Below are positions 15,424-25,042 of a stretch of DNA of 64,000 nt, one piece after another. This DNA is from Verrucomicrobiota bacterium (GTDB lineage Bacteria > Verrucomicrobiota > Verrucomicrobiia > Limisphaerales > UBA11320), in the NCBI GenBank assembly GCA_016199985.1, contig JACQFQ010000061.1, forward strand, positions 1 through 64,000. Direction: 5' to 3'. The translations under genes and the position numbers were made by a program. Within the stretch, counting starts at the first letter, position 1, and each line of letters starts with the position of its first letter. The notes below the pieces were generated by a model. It searched no databases. It was not told where the DNA came from and saw only the letters and a list, made by a program, of their open reading frames with translations.

Positions 15424-15606
15424 GCCCAAGAATCCGCGTTTGTCCGACGGAACTGTTACGAGAGGAGGTCCAGCGCTCCGTTCTCGAGGACACTGTTCAG
15501 CCAAGTCGGCCTGGGTTGTTTCTCGAATGTAACAGCGCCGACATTCCGCCGCACGCGATCGAGAGGAGATTGGATCGCGCGCTCAGCTTGCGCGCATCCA
15601 GTAAAT

Positions 15607-16287
15607 ATGTATCGGAGCCAGATTACAGAATCATCGTCACGACCCTGGAAAGCCGCGCTTCTCCCGGCCCTCGCTTTCATTGCGCTGGCTGTGTTGTGCG
15701 GGTGTCGGACGACGCCTTCTGGGAAACTGGCCGGCCCCGACGCCCCCACGCCAGCCGCCGAGGAACCCTGTGCGCGTTTGGCGGCCGGCGATCGAGTCAG
15801 TGTTCGGATCCAGCAGGACAAGGAGGAGCCGAAGCTTCTCGTTGTGTCCGATTCCGGTGAGCTCGAGGCGCCGCATGTCGGACGTCTGCAAGTGAAGAAC
15901 AAGTCCTGCGTCGAAGTGGCTCAGATGATCAAGGAGGGATTGGAAAAGCGGTTCTACCACGAAGCGACCGTTGTGGTCGGCATCGATCAGCTGAATCGCA
16001 CGCGGGGCACGGTCTACCTTTCCGGCGAGGTGAGGGTCCCCGGCGCCCAACCCCTCCCCAGCGACGAGGTGTTGACCCTCGCGCGCGCGATCATCCGTTC
16101 GGGGGGCTTCACGGATTTTGCTAATCAACGGAAGGTCAAAGTCACCCGCGCCTCCACCCGCGCGGGGCCGCCTCAGGTGTTTGAGGTGGATGTCAAAAGG
16201 ATCCTTCGGCAAAGCGAAGTGGACAAGGACTTGAAGCTGGAAGCGGGGGATTTGATTTACGTGCCCGAACGACTGCTGAATTTTTGA
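15607..16287 (+). CDS. Wza-like polysaccharide export lipoprotein
   Basis: A 226-residue periplasmic/outer-membrane lipoprotein. The signal peptide ends in a lipobox (VLCGC, Cys ~33). The polysaccharide-export domain follows: LAAGDRVSVRI, then a strand pattern around GELEAPHVGRLQV. An SLBB-like repeat is at ~135-225 (VYLSGEVRVPG, LARAIIRSGGFTDFA, LEAGDLIYVPERL). Length is that of short exporters with a single SLBB repeat. It forms a typical pair with the Wzc-like gene, which starts 1 bp after its stop. The preceding 183 bp hold no gene and may contain a promoter. Confidence 0.9.
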   Translation: MYRSQITESSSRPWKAALLPALAFIALAVLCGCRTTPSGKLAGPDAPTPAAEEPCARLAAGDRVSVRIQQDKEEPKLLVVSDSGELEAPHVGRLQVKNKSCVEVAQMIKEGLEKRFYHEATVVVGIDQLNRTRGTVYLSGEVRVPGAQPLPSDEVLTLARAIIRSGGFTDFANQRKVKVTRASTRAGPPQVFEVDVKRILRQSEVDKDLKLEAGDLIYVPERLLNF

Positions 16288-16288
16288 G

Positions 16289-18430
16289 ATGTCCACAAGC
16301 TCCAGCCCTTCCACGCCCGATGACAGCGACGCCTCGGCGATCGTTCGATACCGAAGGATTCTCTTCTTCCTCAAGACGAAGTGGTGGATCCCTCTGTGCT
16401 TGGCGCTCCTCGGGGGCGGGATCCATGCCTTCTACCTGCTGAGTACGCCGGGCGACTATACGGCCGTGGCCCGGATGTGGGTCGGAGGACGCGTTAGGAT
16501 TCCAGAGAGCAGCTTCTTCACCGAGGAGTGGCAGAACTTTTTTGGCACCCAGATCGAGCTCATGCAGAGCGAAAAGATCCGCATGCGGGCTTTGACGGCG
16601 ATCTCGGGCAAGAAGCCTGACAGCAGTCAGCCTCTGCGGAAGCTCGACGTGACTCAGCCGCGCAAGACCACGATCTTTAACCTTTCCATGCAGGGGACCG
16701 ATCCTGAGTTTCTCGCGGCTTACTTGAACTCCGTCATGGAGGAGTACCTCAGGTACAAGAAGGAGGTTCGCGCCACCAGCTCCGATGACACCGTGGCCTC
16801 CCTCGGGGAGCAGCTCGAGAAGGTTGAGAATGAATTGAAAGGCGAGCAGGAGCGCATCGCCGATTTTCAGCGGACCAACAACCTCTCGGTCCTCCAAGGC
16901 GCGGCGATCAGCGCTGGGAATCAGCTGGCCCGATTGCATCTCCAGCTTGGGGATCTGCAGCTGGAGCATGACACTCTGGAGCTCACGTCCCCCGAAGAGA
17001 ACCTCGAGCGCCGGGCTGTCGGCGCCGGTTCCTTGGTGAATCGTTCTTCGGAGGGAGGCTCGTCCTCCATCCCCACCGACTATTTGGCCGCGCGGCAGCA
17101 GCGTGAGCTAAAGCGCTTTGAACAGACCCAGAAGGGGTCGGATCTCCTGCCTGAGCATCCCACGATGGTCAAGTTGGCTGAGGACATCGCTCGCATCGAC
17201 GCCGTGATGGAGCTCCTTCGCAAGCAGAGCCAGGACGATCTGGATGAGGCGCGTCGTCGCGCGCAGCTGAAGATCAAGGCCGTCACGGACGCGATCAAGG
17301 CGTTGGAGCCCAAGGTGGCGGAGATGAATCAGAAGCTGGCGGAACACGATCGCAACAAGGCGAGCCTGGATCGAGTGGCCGCCCAACAAACGCGTTTGCT
17401 ACAGGCCATGCACAACGTGGGCGTCAACAAGAGCGTCGATCAGGAGAGCGTGAGCGTGATGGAGCGGGCCGTTGTGTTTCCAACGCCCCGGCGGATCGCT
17501 TACAACGCGGGCTTGAGTTCATTGGTGGCCGTCATTCTCGGCTTGGGGATTGCTCTGCTCGTCGAGCGCATTGATCAGCGGGTGATGACGCCCGCCGAAG
17601 CGCGGGCCTTCATTCCCGTTCGGGTTCTCGGCTGCGTTCCGCGAATGAGCCAGGGGCGGAGCCAGGAGCGGACCGCCCGCATTCGAGTCGGGGACTCCAG
17701 CCGTCTTTGGACGGAGGCGTTCCGTCGCCTGCGGATCGCGATCACTTCCAACTCTCCGCTCAGGGATCAGCCTGGCCGCGTGCTTCTGGTCGCCAGTTCA
17801 ACACCCGGGGAGGGAAAAACCCTCGTCGCCGCCAACCTGGCTCGCTCTCTCGCAAGCGCGGGGTTTTCGGTGCTCCTCATTGATGGGGACATCCATCGAC
17901 GAGAGCTCACTCAAGTCTTCTCGCAGTCCTCTCGTCCGGGGCTCTCCGATCTCGCGGAGACCCTGCTTCCGATCGAACAGTTGGTTATCGCCGCCGACGT
18001 GCCCCGTCTGTTCATGATGGGCGTGGGTTTGGAGCCTGAGGCGTTGGAGCGGCAGACAGCGTTGGTTCATTTCCGGGACCGAATGCGCGATCTGCGGAAC
18101 CGTTTCGACTACGTCATTCTCGACAGCGCTCCGGTGCTCGCGGCCTCGGAGGCGTGTTCCTTGGCGGGGATGTCCGACCACATCCTGTTTGTGGTCCGGA
18201 TGGGATCTACGCGGCTCGCCTCGATTGAGCAGGCCTTGGATCAGCTTCGGCTCAGCGGCGCCGCCTTGGTGGGATTGGTCCTGAACCAGGCGCATCCGCG
18301 TTCATCGGGCTTTTCGTTCGAGACCTACGAGGGCTACTCGGGTCCCGCGCCGACACCGCGTTCCACCGCGCCTCCCAGCGCGGTTCCACCGCCTGTGCTG
18401 AAGCCCGACGTTCAACTCGCGAAGGGATGA
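16289..18430 (+). CDS. Wzc-like polysaccharide co-polymerase / tyrosine autokinase
   Basis: A 713-residue inner-membrane protein that controls chain length and export. It has an N-terminal Wzz domain with membrane helices at ~33-52 and ~404-424 around a coiled-coil-rich periplasmic part, then a cytoplasmic BY-kinase domain. That domain shows Walker A (SSTPGEGKT, ~502), Walker A' (VLLIDGD, ~528) and Walker B (VILDSAPV, ~609). Near the C-terminus there are only two close tyrosines (FETYEGYSG), a short version of the usual Tyr cluster. It is translationally linked to the Wza-like gene. Confidence 0.92.
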   Translation: MSTSSSPSTPDDSDASAIVRYRRILFFLKTKWWIPLCLALLGGGIHAFYLLSTPGDYTAVARMWVGGRVRIPESSFFTEEWQNFFGTQIELMQSEKIRMRALTAISGKKPDSSQPLRKLDVTQPRKTTIFNLSMQGTDPEFLAAYLNSVMEEYLRYKKEVRATSSDDTVASLGEQLEKVENELKGEQERIADFQRTNNLSVLQGAAISAGNQLARLHLQLGDLQLEHDTLELTSPEENLERRAVGAGSLVNRSSEGGSSSIPTDYLAARQQRELKRFEQTQKGSDLLPEHPTMVKLAEDIARIDAVMELLRKQSQDDLDEARRRAQLKIKAVTDAIKALEPKVAEMNQKLAEHDRNKASLDRVAAQQTRLLQAMHNVGVNKSVDQESVSVMERAVVFPTPRRIAYNAGLSSLVAVILGLGIALLVERIDQRVMTPAEARAFIPVRVLGCVPRMSQGRSQERTARIRVGDSSRLWTEAFRRLRIAITSNSPLRDQPGRVLLVASSTPGEGKTLVAANLARSLASAGFSVLLIDGDIHRRELTQVFSQSSRPGLSDLAETLLPIEQLVIAADVPRLFMMGVGLEPEALERQTALVHFRDRMRDLRNRFDYVILDSAPVLAASEACSLAGMSDHILFVVRMGSTRLASIEQALDQLRLSGAALVGLVLNQAHPRSSGFSFETYEGYSGPAPTPRSTAPPSAVPPPVLKPDVQLAKG

Positions 18431-18527
18431 AAGCGCTCCTCCCATCCTTCACATTCGCGCGGGCGCCTCAAAGCAACGGACGCCAAGCCCCACTGGCGCC
18501 TCGCGCGGCTCAGGAGGATCTCGCCGC

Positions 18528-20054
18528 ATGTTGAAGCGCGTTTTTCAAACCGCGATGGCGTTGGGACTGGGCCAGATGCTCCAGATCCTGGGCCAGTGGT
18601 GTCTTCCTCCTGTGTTCCTCGCGAGCTACGGCGTTGACGGATTTGCCTCATGGTTGCTCCTGACCGCCGCGGTGAGTCACCTCAATACTCTCGATTTTGG
18701 TCTTCAGACCTTCCTCATCAACGAGCTGACATTGCTGCGCCAGCGAGGGGAGATGGACCGGTTCCAGTCGCTCCAGTCCGTCGGGCTTCGATTGTCCCTG
18801 GGCTTGATGTCCCTGGGCTGTGTGTTCTGCCTTGGGGTCTGGCTGATCCCCGTGGAACGATGGATGCGCGCGTCGCTTTCAACCGGAATCAAGGGAGCCC
18901 TTTGCCTCTTGGGGCTGCAGATGCTCGGGCTGATCCTTTTTGGGCAGATGAGCGGACTGTTCCGTGTGATGGGACATCCGCGACTGGGAGCGCATTGGCA
19001 GAACGCGCAGCGAGCTGTGAACCTGGGAGTCACCGCGATGTTGGCATGGAGCGGGAAGAGCTTCTGGATGATCGCCGCAGGCCAGCTCATCAGTCTCGCG
19101 GGAGTGTTCCTTTCCATGATGGTCGTTCTCTCTCGCGCCTTCCCGGAAGCCCTGCCGCGTTGGGGTCGATGGGATCGAAACGAAGCGCTTCGCATGACTC
19201 GCCAGAGCGCGTTCTTTGGGTTGTTCTCGATCAATCAGCTTCTGGTCTTTCAATTGCCCCTCATCCTTCTGGCGCAGTTCGGCGACGCCACGGCCGTCGT
19301 GACGTTCTCCACAGCTCGCACTTTGTTCTCGTCGGCGCGCCAGATATCGAATGTCGCCCTTGCCGCGCTTTCCCCCGAGCTGACCCGCCTGATGGGACTC
19401 CGAGATCGCGCGGGTTTGGCCAGGGCGTATCAGTGGGCGGAGCCCTTGCTGTATGGCCTCTCCTTGATGGGCGGGGCGGTTGTTTTTGTTCTCTCGCCCG
19501 CCGTCGTGGGCTTTTGGCTTCGGAGGCCGGAACTGTTTCAGCCAGGGTTCTTTGCCCTGATGTTCGCGGCGTCCCTCTGCATGCAGGTGAAGGAGCTTAA
19601 GTTGTATTTCCAGCACGCAACCAATGAGCATGTCAGGACGGCTGCGTTCACCACCGCGACCTATGCGCTCATGTTGTTGTGGGGGCCGCTCGCGCTCCTG
19701 TTCGGCGGATCTTCCTCGCTGATTGCCGGGTGGATCGCGACCGAAATCGTTCAAGGGCTTTTCATCCACCGATGCAACAGCCGGTTGATGGGCGCCAATG
19801 GGCGTTTGGAGTGGATGTCGACGATGAAAATGTGGTCCGCGTGCGGAGCTGTTTCCTTGTTCTTCTCCTCGCCAATCGCCGAAACCGTCACCCTGAACCG
19901 GATGGAACAGTGGGGCGCCGCGTTGTCGTTTTGCCTGCTCGCTGGCGTCTGTGTGTTTCTCCTCTTTCGCGGCCCTCACTTTCTTCGCGAGTTATGGCGT
20001 CGGTTTCGTCCGACGCCGATCCCCGCCACAACAACATTCCTGCATCTCCAGTGA
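18528..20054 (+). CDS. Polysaccharide flippase (Wzx-like, MATE/MOP superfamily)
   Basis: A 508-residue protein made almost entirely of hydrophobic helices (about 12-14). It fits the polysaccharide biosynthesis/Wzx flippases that move lipid-linked repeat units across the inner membrane. The start is supported by a good ribosome site, AGGAGG at 18512-18517, 10 nt before the ATG. It follows the Wzc-like gene by 97 bp and overlaps the next gene by 4 bp (GTGA). Sequence divergence in this family prevents prediction of the substrate. Confidence 0.85.
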   Translation: MLKRVFQTAMALGLGQMLQILGQWCLPPVFLASYGVDGFASWLLLTAAVSHLNTLDFGLQTFLINELTLLRQRGEMDRFQSLQSVGLRLSLGLMSLGCVFCLGVWLIPVERWMRASLSTGIKGALCLLGLQMLGLILFGQMSGLFRVMGHPRLGAHWQNAQRAVNLGVTAMLAWSGKSFWMIAAGQLISLAGVFLSMMVVLSRAFPEALPRWGRWDRNEALRMTRQSAFFGLFSINQLLVFQLPLILLAQFGDATAVVTFSTARTLFSSARQISNVALAALSPELTRLMGLRDRAGLARAYQWAEPLLYGLSLMGGAVVFVLSPAVVGFWLRRPELFQPGFFALMFAASLCMQVKELKLYFQHATNEHVRTAAFTTATYALMLLWGPLALLFGGSSSLIAGWIATEIVQGLFIHRCNSRLMGANGRLEWMSTMKMWSACGAVSLFFSSPIAETVTLNRMEQWGAALSFCLLAGVCVFLLFRGPHFLRELWRRFRPTPIPATTTFLHLQ

Positions 20055-20773
20055 ACGCGGAACAATACTATCAACGTAACGTCGTGCTCCACGGCCAGGC
20101 GGGGCCCGACGTCGCGGAAGCCGATTCCTCAACCTTGCCGGCTCGACCGAGCGAGACCGATTACGCCCTGCATTGGCTTCGCGAGGAAGGGGTCCTGGGG
20201 TCGATCCTCGATGTCGGTTGCGCTGGCCTGGGGCTGTTGCTGAAGGCGCGATCCTTCAAGCGACGATGCGGCGTGGATATCGCGTCCTTCCCGGCGTGGG
20301 ATGCCCATCCGCAAGTGGAGGCTCAGGCGCGCAACGTCGACGAAGGTCCGCTGCCGTTCGCGGATGAAACCTTCGACGCGGTCACGTGCCTCATGGTGGT
20401 CGAGCATGTTTTCGATCCGTACCACGCGGCGCGCGAGTTGCGGCGCGTTTGCAAACCAGCGGGCCGGGTGATCATCGGCGTTCCGAACCTCGCGGGAATC
20501 AAGCGTCGATGGGAACTGCTTTGCTGCAGGCTCCCGATCACCTCCGCGCGATTCTCTTTCAGCGAGAACGCCTGGGACGGCTACCATCTCCACAACTTCA
20601 CGCAAGCCAGCCTGGATTGGCTCTTGCGCAAGGAAGGCCTGGCTCCGACTCGATGGGCGGCCCACGGGCGCTTCCCCTGGTTCAAGCAACGTTGGCCGGC
20701 GCTGATGGGAAATGATCTCATTGTGATGGCTCACCGCGCCGAGCCGCAACCGGAGCTCCCGTTTCCCTTCTAA
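20051..20773 (+). CDS. Class I SAM-dependent methyltransferase
   Basis: A protein of 240 residues when started at the GTG that overlaps the flippase stop (GTGA). An upstream in-frame ATG at 19994 would add 19 residues. SAM-binding motif I is SILDVGCAGLGLLL. The post-I acidic residue is in GVDIASFPAW, and motif III-like sequence is PFADETFDAVTCLMVVEHVFDP. This is a methyltransferase-11-like fold, probably acting on a sugar or lipid-linked intermediate of the polysaccharide. The exact acceptor cannot be read from the sequence. Confidence 0.82.
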   Translation: MNAEQYYQRNVVLHGQAGPDVAEADSSTLPARPSETDYALHWLREEGVLGSILDVGCAGLGLLLKARSFKRRCGVDIASFPAWDAHPQVEAQARNVDEGPLPFADETFDAVTCLMVVEHVFDPYHAARELRRVCKPAGRVIIGVPNLAGIKRRWELLCCRLPITSARFSFSENAWDGYHLHNFTQASLDWLLRKEGLAPTRWAAHGRFPWFKQRWPALMGNDLIVMAHRAEPQPELPFPF

Positions 20774-20782
20774 GGGCGGATC

Positions 20783-22033
20783 ATGATCCAGGTATCTCAA
20801 GCCGTGTGGGGCAAATTCCACCACTTCGACCTGGCGCGCGAGTTCCATCAGCGCGGGATGCTCGGTTCCATCTACACGACCTATCCCTCCTGGAAGCTGT
20901 CGAACGAGGGCATTCCGGCGGAGAGGATTCACACTTTTCCCTACCTCCACTTGGCCTCGCTGGCCGCCCAGCGCCTCGGGTTCCGTCAACCTGGGTTCGA
21001 CCGGAAGCTCGCGCGATGGATCATCGGATCCTTCGATCGCTACCTCCTCCGTCAATTGGATGCGTGCGACGTGTTCATTGGGATCTCGGGAGCGGGGCGC
21101 AAGGCCGGAGAGCAAGTGCAGCGTCGCGGCGGACATTATCTCTGCGACCGCGGTTCCGCCCACATCCGCTTCTGCGACGAGATTCTCGCGGAGGAGCACG
21201 CTCGTTGGAACGTGCCCTACGATCCAGTGGATCCCTATTGTCTCGAGCGCGAGGAGGAGGAGTACGCCATGGCGGACGCCCTGACGGTTCCTTCGTCCTT
21301 TGCCGCCTCTACCTATCGGAGGCACGGGGTTGCGCCTGAGAAGATCCGCGTCATCCCCTATGGCGTGGACCTGCGTCGATTCTCAGCGACCCAGGTTCCG
21401 CCGCCGGATCGCTTCGATGTTCTGTTCGTTGGCCAGATCTCCCTGCGCAAGGGCATTCCGTATCTGCTGGAAGCCTTCTCCAAGCTCCGTGCGCGGGGGA
21501 AGCGACTGCGGATGGCGGGTAGCATGAATCCAGAGATCCGGGAACTCTTCGGCAGAATGGCCGGCGACTCGGTCGAGTTTCTCGGACATGTGCCGCAGGC
21601 TCGCCTGGCCGCTCTGATGAGCGCCAGCCATGTCCTGGTTCTTCCGAGCGTGGAGGATGGTTTCGGGTTGGTGCTGTGCCAGGCGATGGCTTGCGGATGT
21701 CCCGTGATCGCCTCCGATCACACCGGCGCGCCGGATGTGATCAAACCCGGTGTTGAAGGGTTGCTCTTCCCCGCCCGACATGCCGAGGTCCTCCGGCAAC
21801 ATCTGCAACGCCTCGCGGACGATCGACCGCTCCGGGACTCCATGGGCGCCGCCGCGCTCCAGCGGGTTCGGAGCTTTGGCGGGTGGTCCTCGTATGGCAA
21901 CGCTTTCGAGTCCCTATGCCGTGAGCGGATTGGCATGGGCGCCGGCCCCCGCCACGCGGCATCGCCTCGTCCGACAGACTCCAACGCTGTCCCCGAAGGG
22001 CCACGCGCTTCAACCCAGGAGCACTCGCGATGA
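20783..22033 (+). CDS. Glycosyltransferase family 4
   Basis: A 416-residue GT-B enzyme. The N-terminal half has an acceptor-side Rossmann fold. The C-terminal half has the GT4 signature: RVIPYGVDLRRF, FVGQISLRKGIPYLLEAF, then the nucleotide-sugar loop VEDGFGLVLCQAMACGCPVI with the E-x7-E pattern. A poorly conserved, basic C-terminal tail of about 35 residues follows. It likely adds one sugar of the repeat unit. Its stop overlaps the next start by 4 bp (ATGA). Confidence 0.9.
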   Translation: MIQVSQAVWGKFHHFDLAREFHQRGMLGSIYTTYPSWKLSNEGIPAERIHTFPYLHLASLAAQRLGFRQPGFDRKLARWIIGSFDRYLLRQLDACDVFIGISGAGRKAGEQVQRRGGHYLCDRGSAHIRFCDEILAEEHARWNVPYDPVDPYCLEREEEEYAMADALTVPSSFAASTYRRHGVAPEKIRVIPYGVDLRRFSATQVPPPDRFDVLFVGQISLRKGIPYLLEAFSKLRARGKRLRMAGSMNPEIRELFGRMAGDSVEFLGHVPQARLAALMSASHVLVLPSVEDGFGLVLCQAMACGCPVIASDHTGAPDVIKPGVEGLLFPARHAEVLRQHLQRLADDRPLRDSMGAAALQRVRSFGGWSSYGNAFESLCRERIGMGAGPRHAASPRPTDSNAVPEGPRASTQEHSR

Positions 22034-22887
22034 TGCTGCCTCGATCCAGACAGATCTGTCGTCACCTGCGCGGATGGAGTCGCTTGAAGCTGCTTCTCGC
22101 CACGGCCATGATCACACGTCCGTGGTCCGCGCCGATCTGCGGGCCTGTGCTGAAGATGCTGTCGGAACAGGGACGTCTGGATGTGAGGTTCTCCCTGCAG
22201 GACCAGGAACGTCGGGCCTTTCTCCGGCTGAGCGAGCTGCCCTTCGATCTGCAGAGTTTCATGGAACTCGCCGTCGGGGATTGCTATCGCCTGGCCGAGC
22301 TTCCGACCCCCGACCTCATCGTCGACGGCGGCGGCAACACGGGGATGTTTCTTCTGGCCGCCCAGGCCCGGTGGCCGAGAGCGCGCCTCATTTCCTGCGA
22401 GCCGGTTCCGCAAAACCTTGAGCTGCTTCAAGAGCACGCGCGGATCAATCGCCTCCATGTCGACGCCATGGGCGTATGCCTGGGGGGCAGGTCAGGCGAG
22501 ACTGCGTTCTACTGCCGTGAGGCGAACCAGGGCAGTTTCAGTCCGGAGCTGGCGTACGATCGCGTCATCTCGGTTGATGTGGTTCCCCTCAGCCGCGTTT
22601 GCCGGCCGGCTCCGGGGGATCGCACCTTGATCAAGCTCGACATTGAAGGGGCCGAGGTCGAGGTGTTGGAGGAGTTTCTCGAACGCGACTGGACGCGCAC
22701 CACCATCGTTGGCGAACTGCACCATCAGGCGGAGTCCCGGATGCGCCTGACGCCTTTGCTCCAAAGACGCGGATGGACAGGGCGGCTCTTCGACATCAGC
22801 GAGCGCTGCGCGCAATTCCATCTGTTTTCGCCGGATTCTTCCCTCCCCATCAACTCTCTTCCTTCGGAGGCCTTCTGTCCCGCCTGA
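22030..22887 (+). CDS. FkbM-family methyltransferase
   Basis: A 285-residue methyltransferase. The core is DLIVDGGGNTGMFLLAA (motif I), SCEPVPQNLELLQEHA (post-I) and LIKLDIEGAEVEVLEEFL, the characteristic FkbM LKIDIEGAE-like motif. FkbM proteins O-methylate sugars or polyketides; here a sugar of the exopolysaccharide is the likely acceptor. A second FkbM protein is encoded at 26313, so the polymer may carry two methyl ethers. Confidence 0.88.
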   Translation: MMLPRSRQICRHLRGWSRLKLLLATAMITRPWSAPICGPVLKMLSEQGRLDVRFSLQDQERRAFLRLSELPFDLQSFMELAVGDCYRLAELPTPDLIVDGGGNTGMFLLAAQARWPRARLISCEPVPQNLELLQEHARINRLHVDAMGVCLGGRSGETAFYCREANQGSFSPELAYDRVISVDVVPLSRVCRPAPGDRTLIKLDIEGAEVEVLEEFLERDWTRTTIVGELHHQAESRMRLTPLLQRRGWTGRLFDISERCAQFHLFSPDSSLPINSLPSEAFCPA

Positions 22888-24005
22888 CGTCAACGGCTTT
22901 TGAGATCGAGCGAGGCGAGCGCATCGTCTTTGTGCCCGAGAGCACGACGTTCGGCGGCGGCGAGCGGGTCTTGCTCGCGCTCTCGCGGTATCTCCACGGA
23001 CAGTCGATGCCGCACCGCTTCGCGTGGTACTACGATAACGTGAAGCTCGCTCCACGGGCATCGTGGCCTGTGCGCGAGAACCACTTGAATCCGGCGCGTC
23101 GGCCGCTCAAGAAGATCCAGGCCCTTGATCGCTTTCTGAAAGCCGCTGAGGGCGCGAATTCCGGCAGCGTCCTTCTGGTGGGCATTCAGGCGGCGTTGCA
23201 CGCCTCGCTCTGCTCCGCAGAAGGCTATTCGCTGATGATTCTCGACACGCCGAGCCTTTTGTCTCCCTCGCCCGAGCGCCCGCTGGGCTCGCTGGGAGCC
23301 GCCCTCCGGGATCAATGCACGCGTCCGCTGATCCGGAAAGCGATGCACAAGGCCCGCACGGTGATCGCCACCACGGGCTACATGGCGGAGGAAATCAAGA
23401 GGCTCTACCATCGGACGCCTGTTGTGATTCATCAGGGCGCTCCTCAGGGGCGCTTTCTGCCGCGGGCCCCGGGTCCCGGGGAGGCCGTGCGGATGCTCAG
23501 CGTGTGCCGGTTGGAGGCCAACAAGCGCGTCGATTGGATCCTGGAGGCGATGGCCGCCCTCCGGACCGAGCCAGCGCCCGGCGTCCTTGTGGACATTGTG
23601 GGCGCGGGGAGCGAGGCCGAGTCCCTGCAGAATCGATGCTATCGGTTGGGCTTGTCCGACTGCGTGACCTTCCATGGCCGGGTCGACGATGATCGGTTGG
23701 CGGCTCTGTACCGCAACGCGCACCTTTTCCTCATGCCCGCTCGACAGGGCTACGGCCTGCCCGCGCTGGAGGCGTTGTCCTGCGGAATGCCGGTGGTGCT
23801 GCATCGGGAGTCCGGCGTGAGCGAGATCCTGGAAGGGACTCCCTGGGCCGAGCTCATGGATGGAAACGCGGAGAGCCTTGTGGCGGGAATTCGGCGGATG
23901 CTGCCGCGCATCGCGAGCGGCGAGTTCACCCGGGCGCCGCTGCCAAGATTCCCCAGCGAGGAGGAATGGGCGCACGCCGTTTGCGAGGAGTGTGGATGGC
24001 GGTGA
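22773..24005 (+). CDS. Glycosyltransferase family 4 (start uncertain)
   Basis: A GT-B glycosyltransferase. It shows RIVFVPESTTFGGGERVLLAL (first strand and loop), LSVCRLEANKRVDWILEAMAAL, and the donor-site loop ARQGYGLPALEALSCGMPVV. The only ATG that keeps the first beta-strand is 22773, giving 410 residues, but it overlaps fkbM by 115 bp. The next in-frame GTG (22932) would delete that strand. A CTG at 22884 overlaps the previous stop as CTGA, mimicking the ATGA junctions elsewhere in the locus, and could be the true start (373 residues). The function as a sugar transferase is clear; the acceptor is unknown. Confidence 0.82.
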   Translation: MDRAALRHQRALRAIPSVFAGFFPPHQLSSFGGLLSRLTSTAFEIERGERIVFVPESTTFGGGERVLLALSRYLHGQSMPHRFAWYYDNVKLAPRASWPVRENHLNPARRPLKKIQALDRFLKAAEGANSGSVLLVGIQAALHASLCSAEGYSLMILDTPSLLSPSPERPLGSLGAALRDQCTRPLIRKAMHKARTVIATTGYMAEEIKRLYHRTPVVIHQGAPQGRFLPRAPGPGEAVRMLSVCRLEANKRVDWILEAMAALRTEPAPGVLVDIVGAGSEAESLQNRCYRLGLSDCVTFHGRVDDDRLAALYRNAHLFLMPARQGYGLPALEALSCGMPVVLHRESGVSEILEGTPWAELMDGNAESLVAGIRRMLPRIASGEFTRAPLPRFPSEEEWAHAVCEECGWR

Positions 24006-25042
24006 AGATCTTCTTCCAGGGCGGCGTGGGCGGGGACTGGATGTCCGGATGGCAGAGACGCGAAACACTGCGCGATCTCGGCCATGACGTCGCGTCCCTT
24101 TGCCATGACGCCGCGATGCGGTCCGCCCATCCCTCGCGATGGCGGCTCCTCTTGCGGAAGCCCGAGTGGAACCAGAAGGAGGCCGAAGAGTTCAACCAAC
24201 TGTGGTTTGCAAGGCTGATCGCCGCGTCTCCCGACCTCGCCTGGCTGGAGTGGCCCAAGCTGCTCTCTTCGGAAACCCTGCAGGCCGCCCGTCGCAAGTT
24301 TCCCCGCTGCCTGTTCGTTGGTTTCTACGATGACAATCCATTCGGTGGACGAACACAGGACGCATGGCAATGGCGGCGCTTCCTGGACGCGGCGCCGCAG
24401 TATGATCTCCTGCTCGTCAAGCGCGCCACGGATGTTGAGCGACTGCGCGCGATAGGCGCCCGTCGGGCGGAGCTGTTCATGCACGGCTATTTCGAGAAGC
24501 TGTTTCGTCCGCGTGGCGGCGAGGACGCGCATCAGCACGATGTCTCATTTGTCGGCACCGCTTTGGATCATCGCGTGGGCTTCGTTCGGCAGTTGATCGG
24601 GCGGGAGGAGCTCCCTGTCCGCGTCTTTGGGAATCGATGGGAGAGAACGCTGGTCTATCACAGGCATCGGTCGCACTTCGCTCCCCCGGTGCTCGGAGAA
24701 GCCTACGCTGAAGTCCTCCAGACCTCCCGCGTGAACCTGGGCTTTGTCTCGTCCTCGAACCAGGACGAATACACGATGCGGTCGTTTGAGATTCCGGCGT
24801 GTCGCGGGTTCATGCTCGCGGAACGCACCCCCGCCCATCAGGCGTTGTTCGAGGAGGGCAGGGAGGCGGAGTTCTTCTCGTCGGTGGAGGAGTGCGCGGA
24901 CAAGGCTCGCTTTTATCTCGATCATCCCGAAGCGCGGCGTCGGATCGCGCAAGGCGGGTATGAGCGCTCGACGCAGTGCGACTACAGTCTGCGCCGCAGG
25001 CTGCGGGATGTTCTTCAAGCTCTTCCTGGGAGGGCCGCATGA
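23996..25042 (+). CDS. CgeB-like glycosyltransferase
   Basis: A 348-residue GT-B-like protein. The C-terminal half has SFVGTALDHRVGFVRQL, FGNRW and TSRVNLGFVSSSNQDEYTMRSFEIPACRGFML, which matches glycosyltransferases annotated as CgeB-like or Glyco_trans_1_2. The start at 23996 is supported by GAGGAG at 23985-23990 with 5-nt spacing; it overlaps the previous gene by 10 bp. It ends in an ATGA overlap with the next transferase gene. Probably it adds a sugar during repeat-unit assembly. Confidence 0.78.
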   Translation: MAVKIFFQGGVGGDWMSGWQRRETLRDLGHDVASLCHDAAMRSAHPSRWRLLLRKPEWNQKEAEEFNQLWFARLIAASPDLAWLEWPKLLSSETLQAARRKFPRCLFVGFYDDNPFGGRTQDAWQWRRFLDAAPQYDLLLVKRATDVERLRAIGARRAELFMHGYFEKLFRPRGGEDAHQHDVSFVGTALDHRVGFVRQLIGREELPVRVFGNRWERTLVYHRHRSHFAPPVLGEAYAEVLQTSRVNLGFVSSSNQDEYTMRSFEIPACRGFMLAERTPAHQALFEEGREAEFFSSVEECADKARFYLDHPEARRRIAQGGYERSTQCDYSLRRRLRDVLQALPGRAA

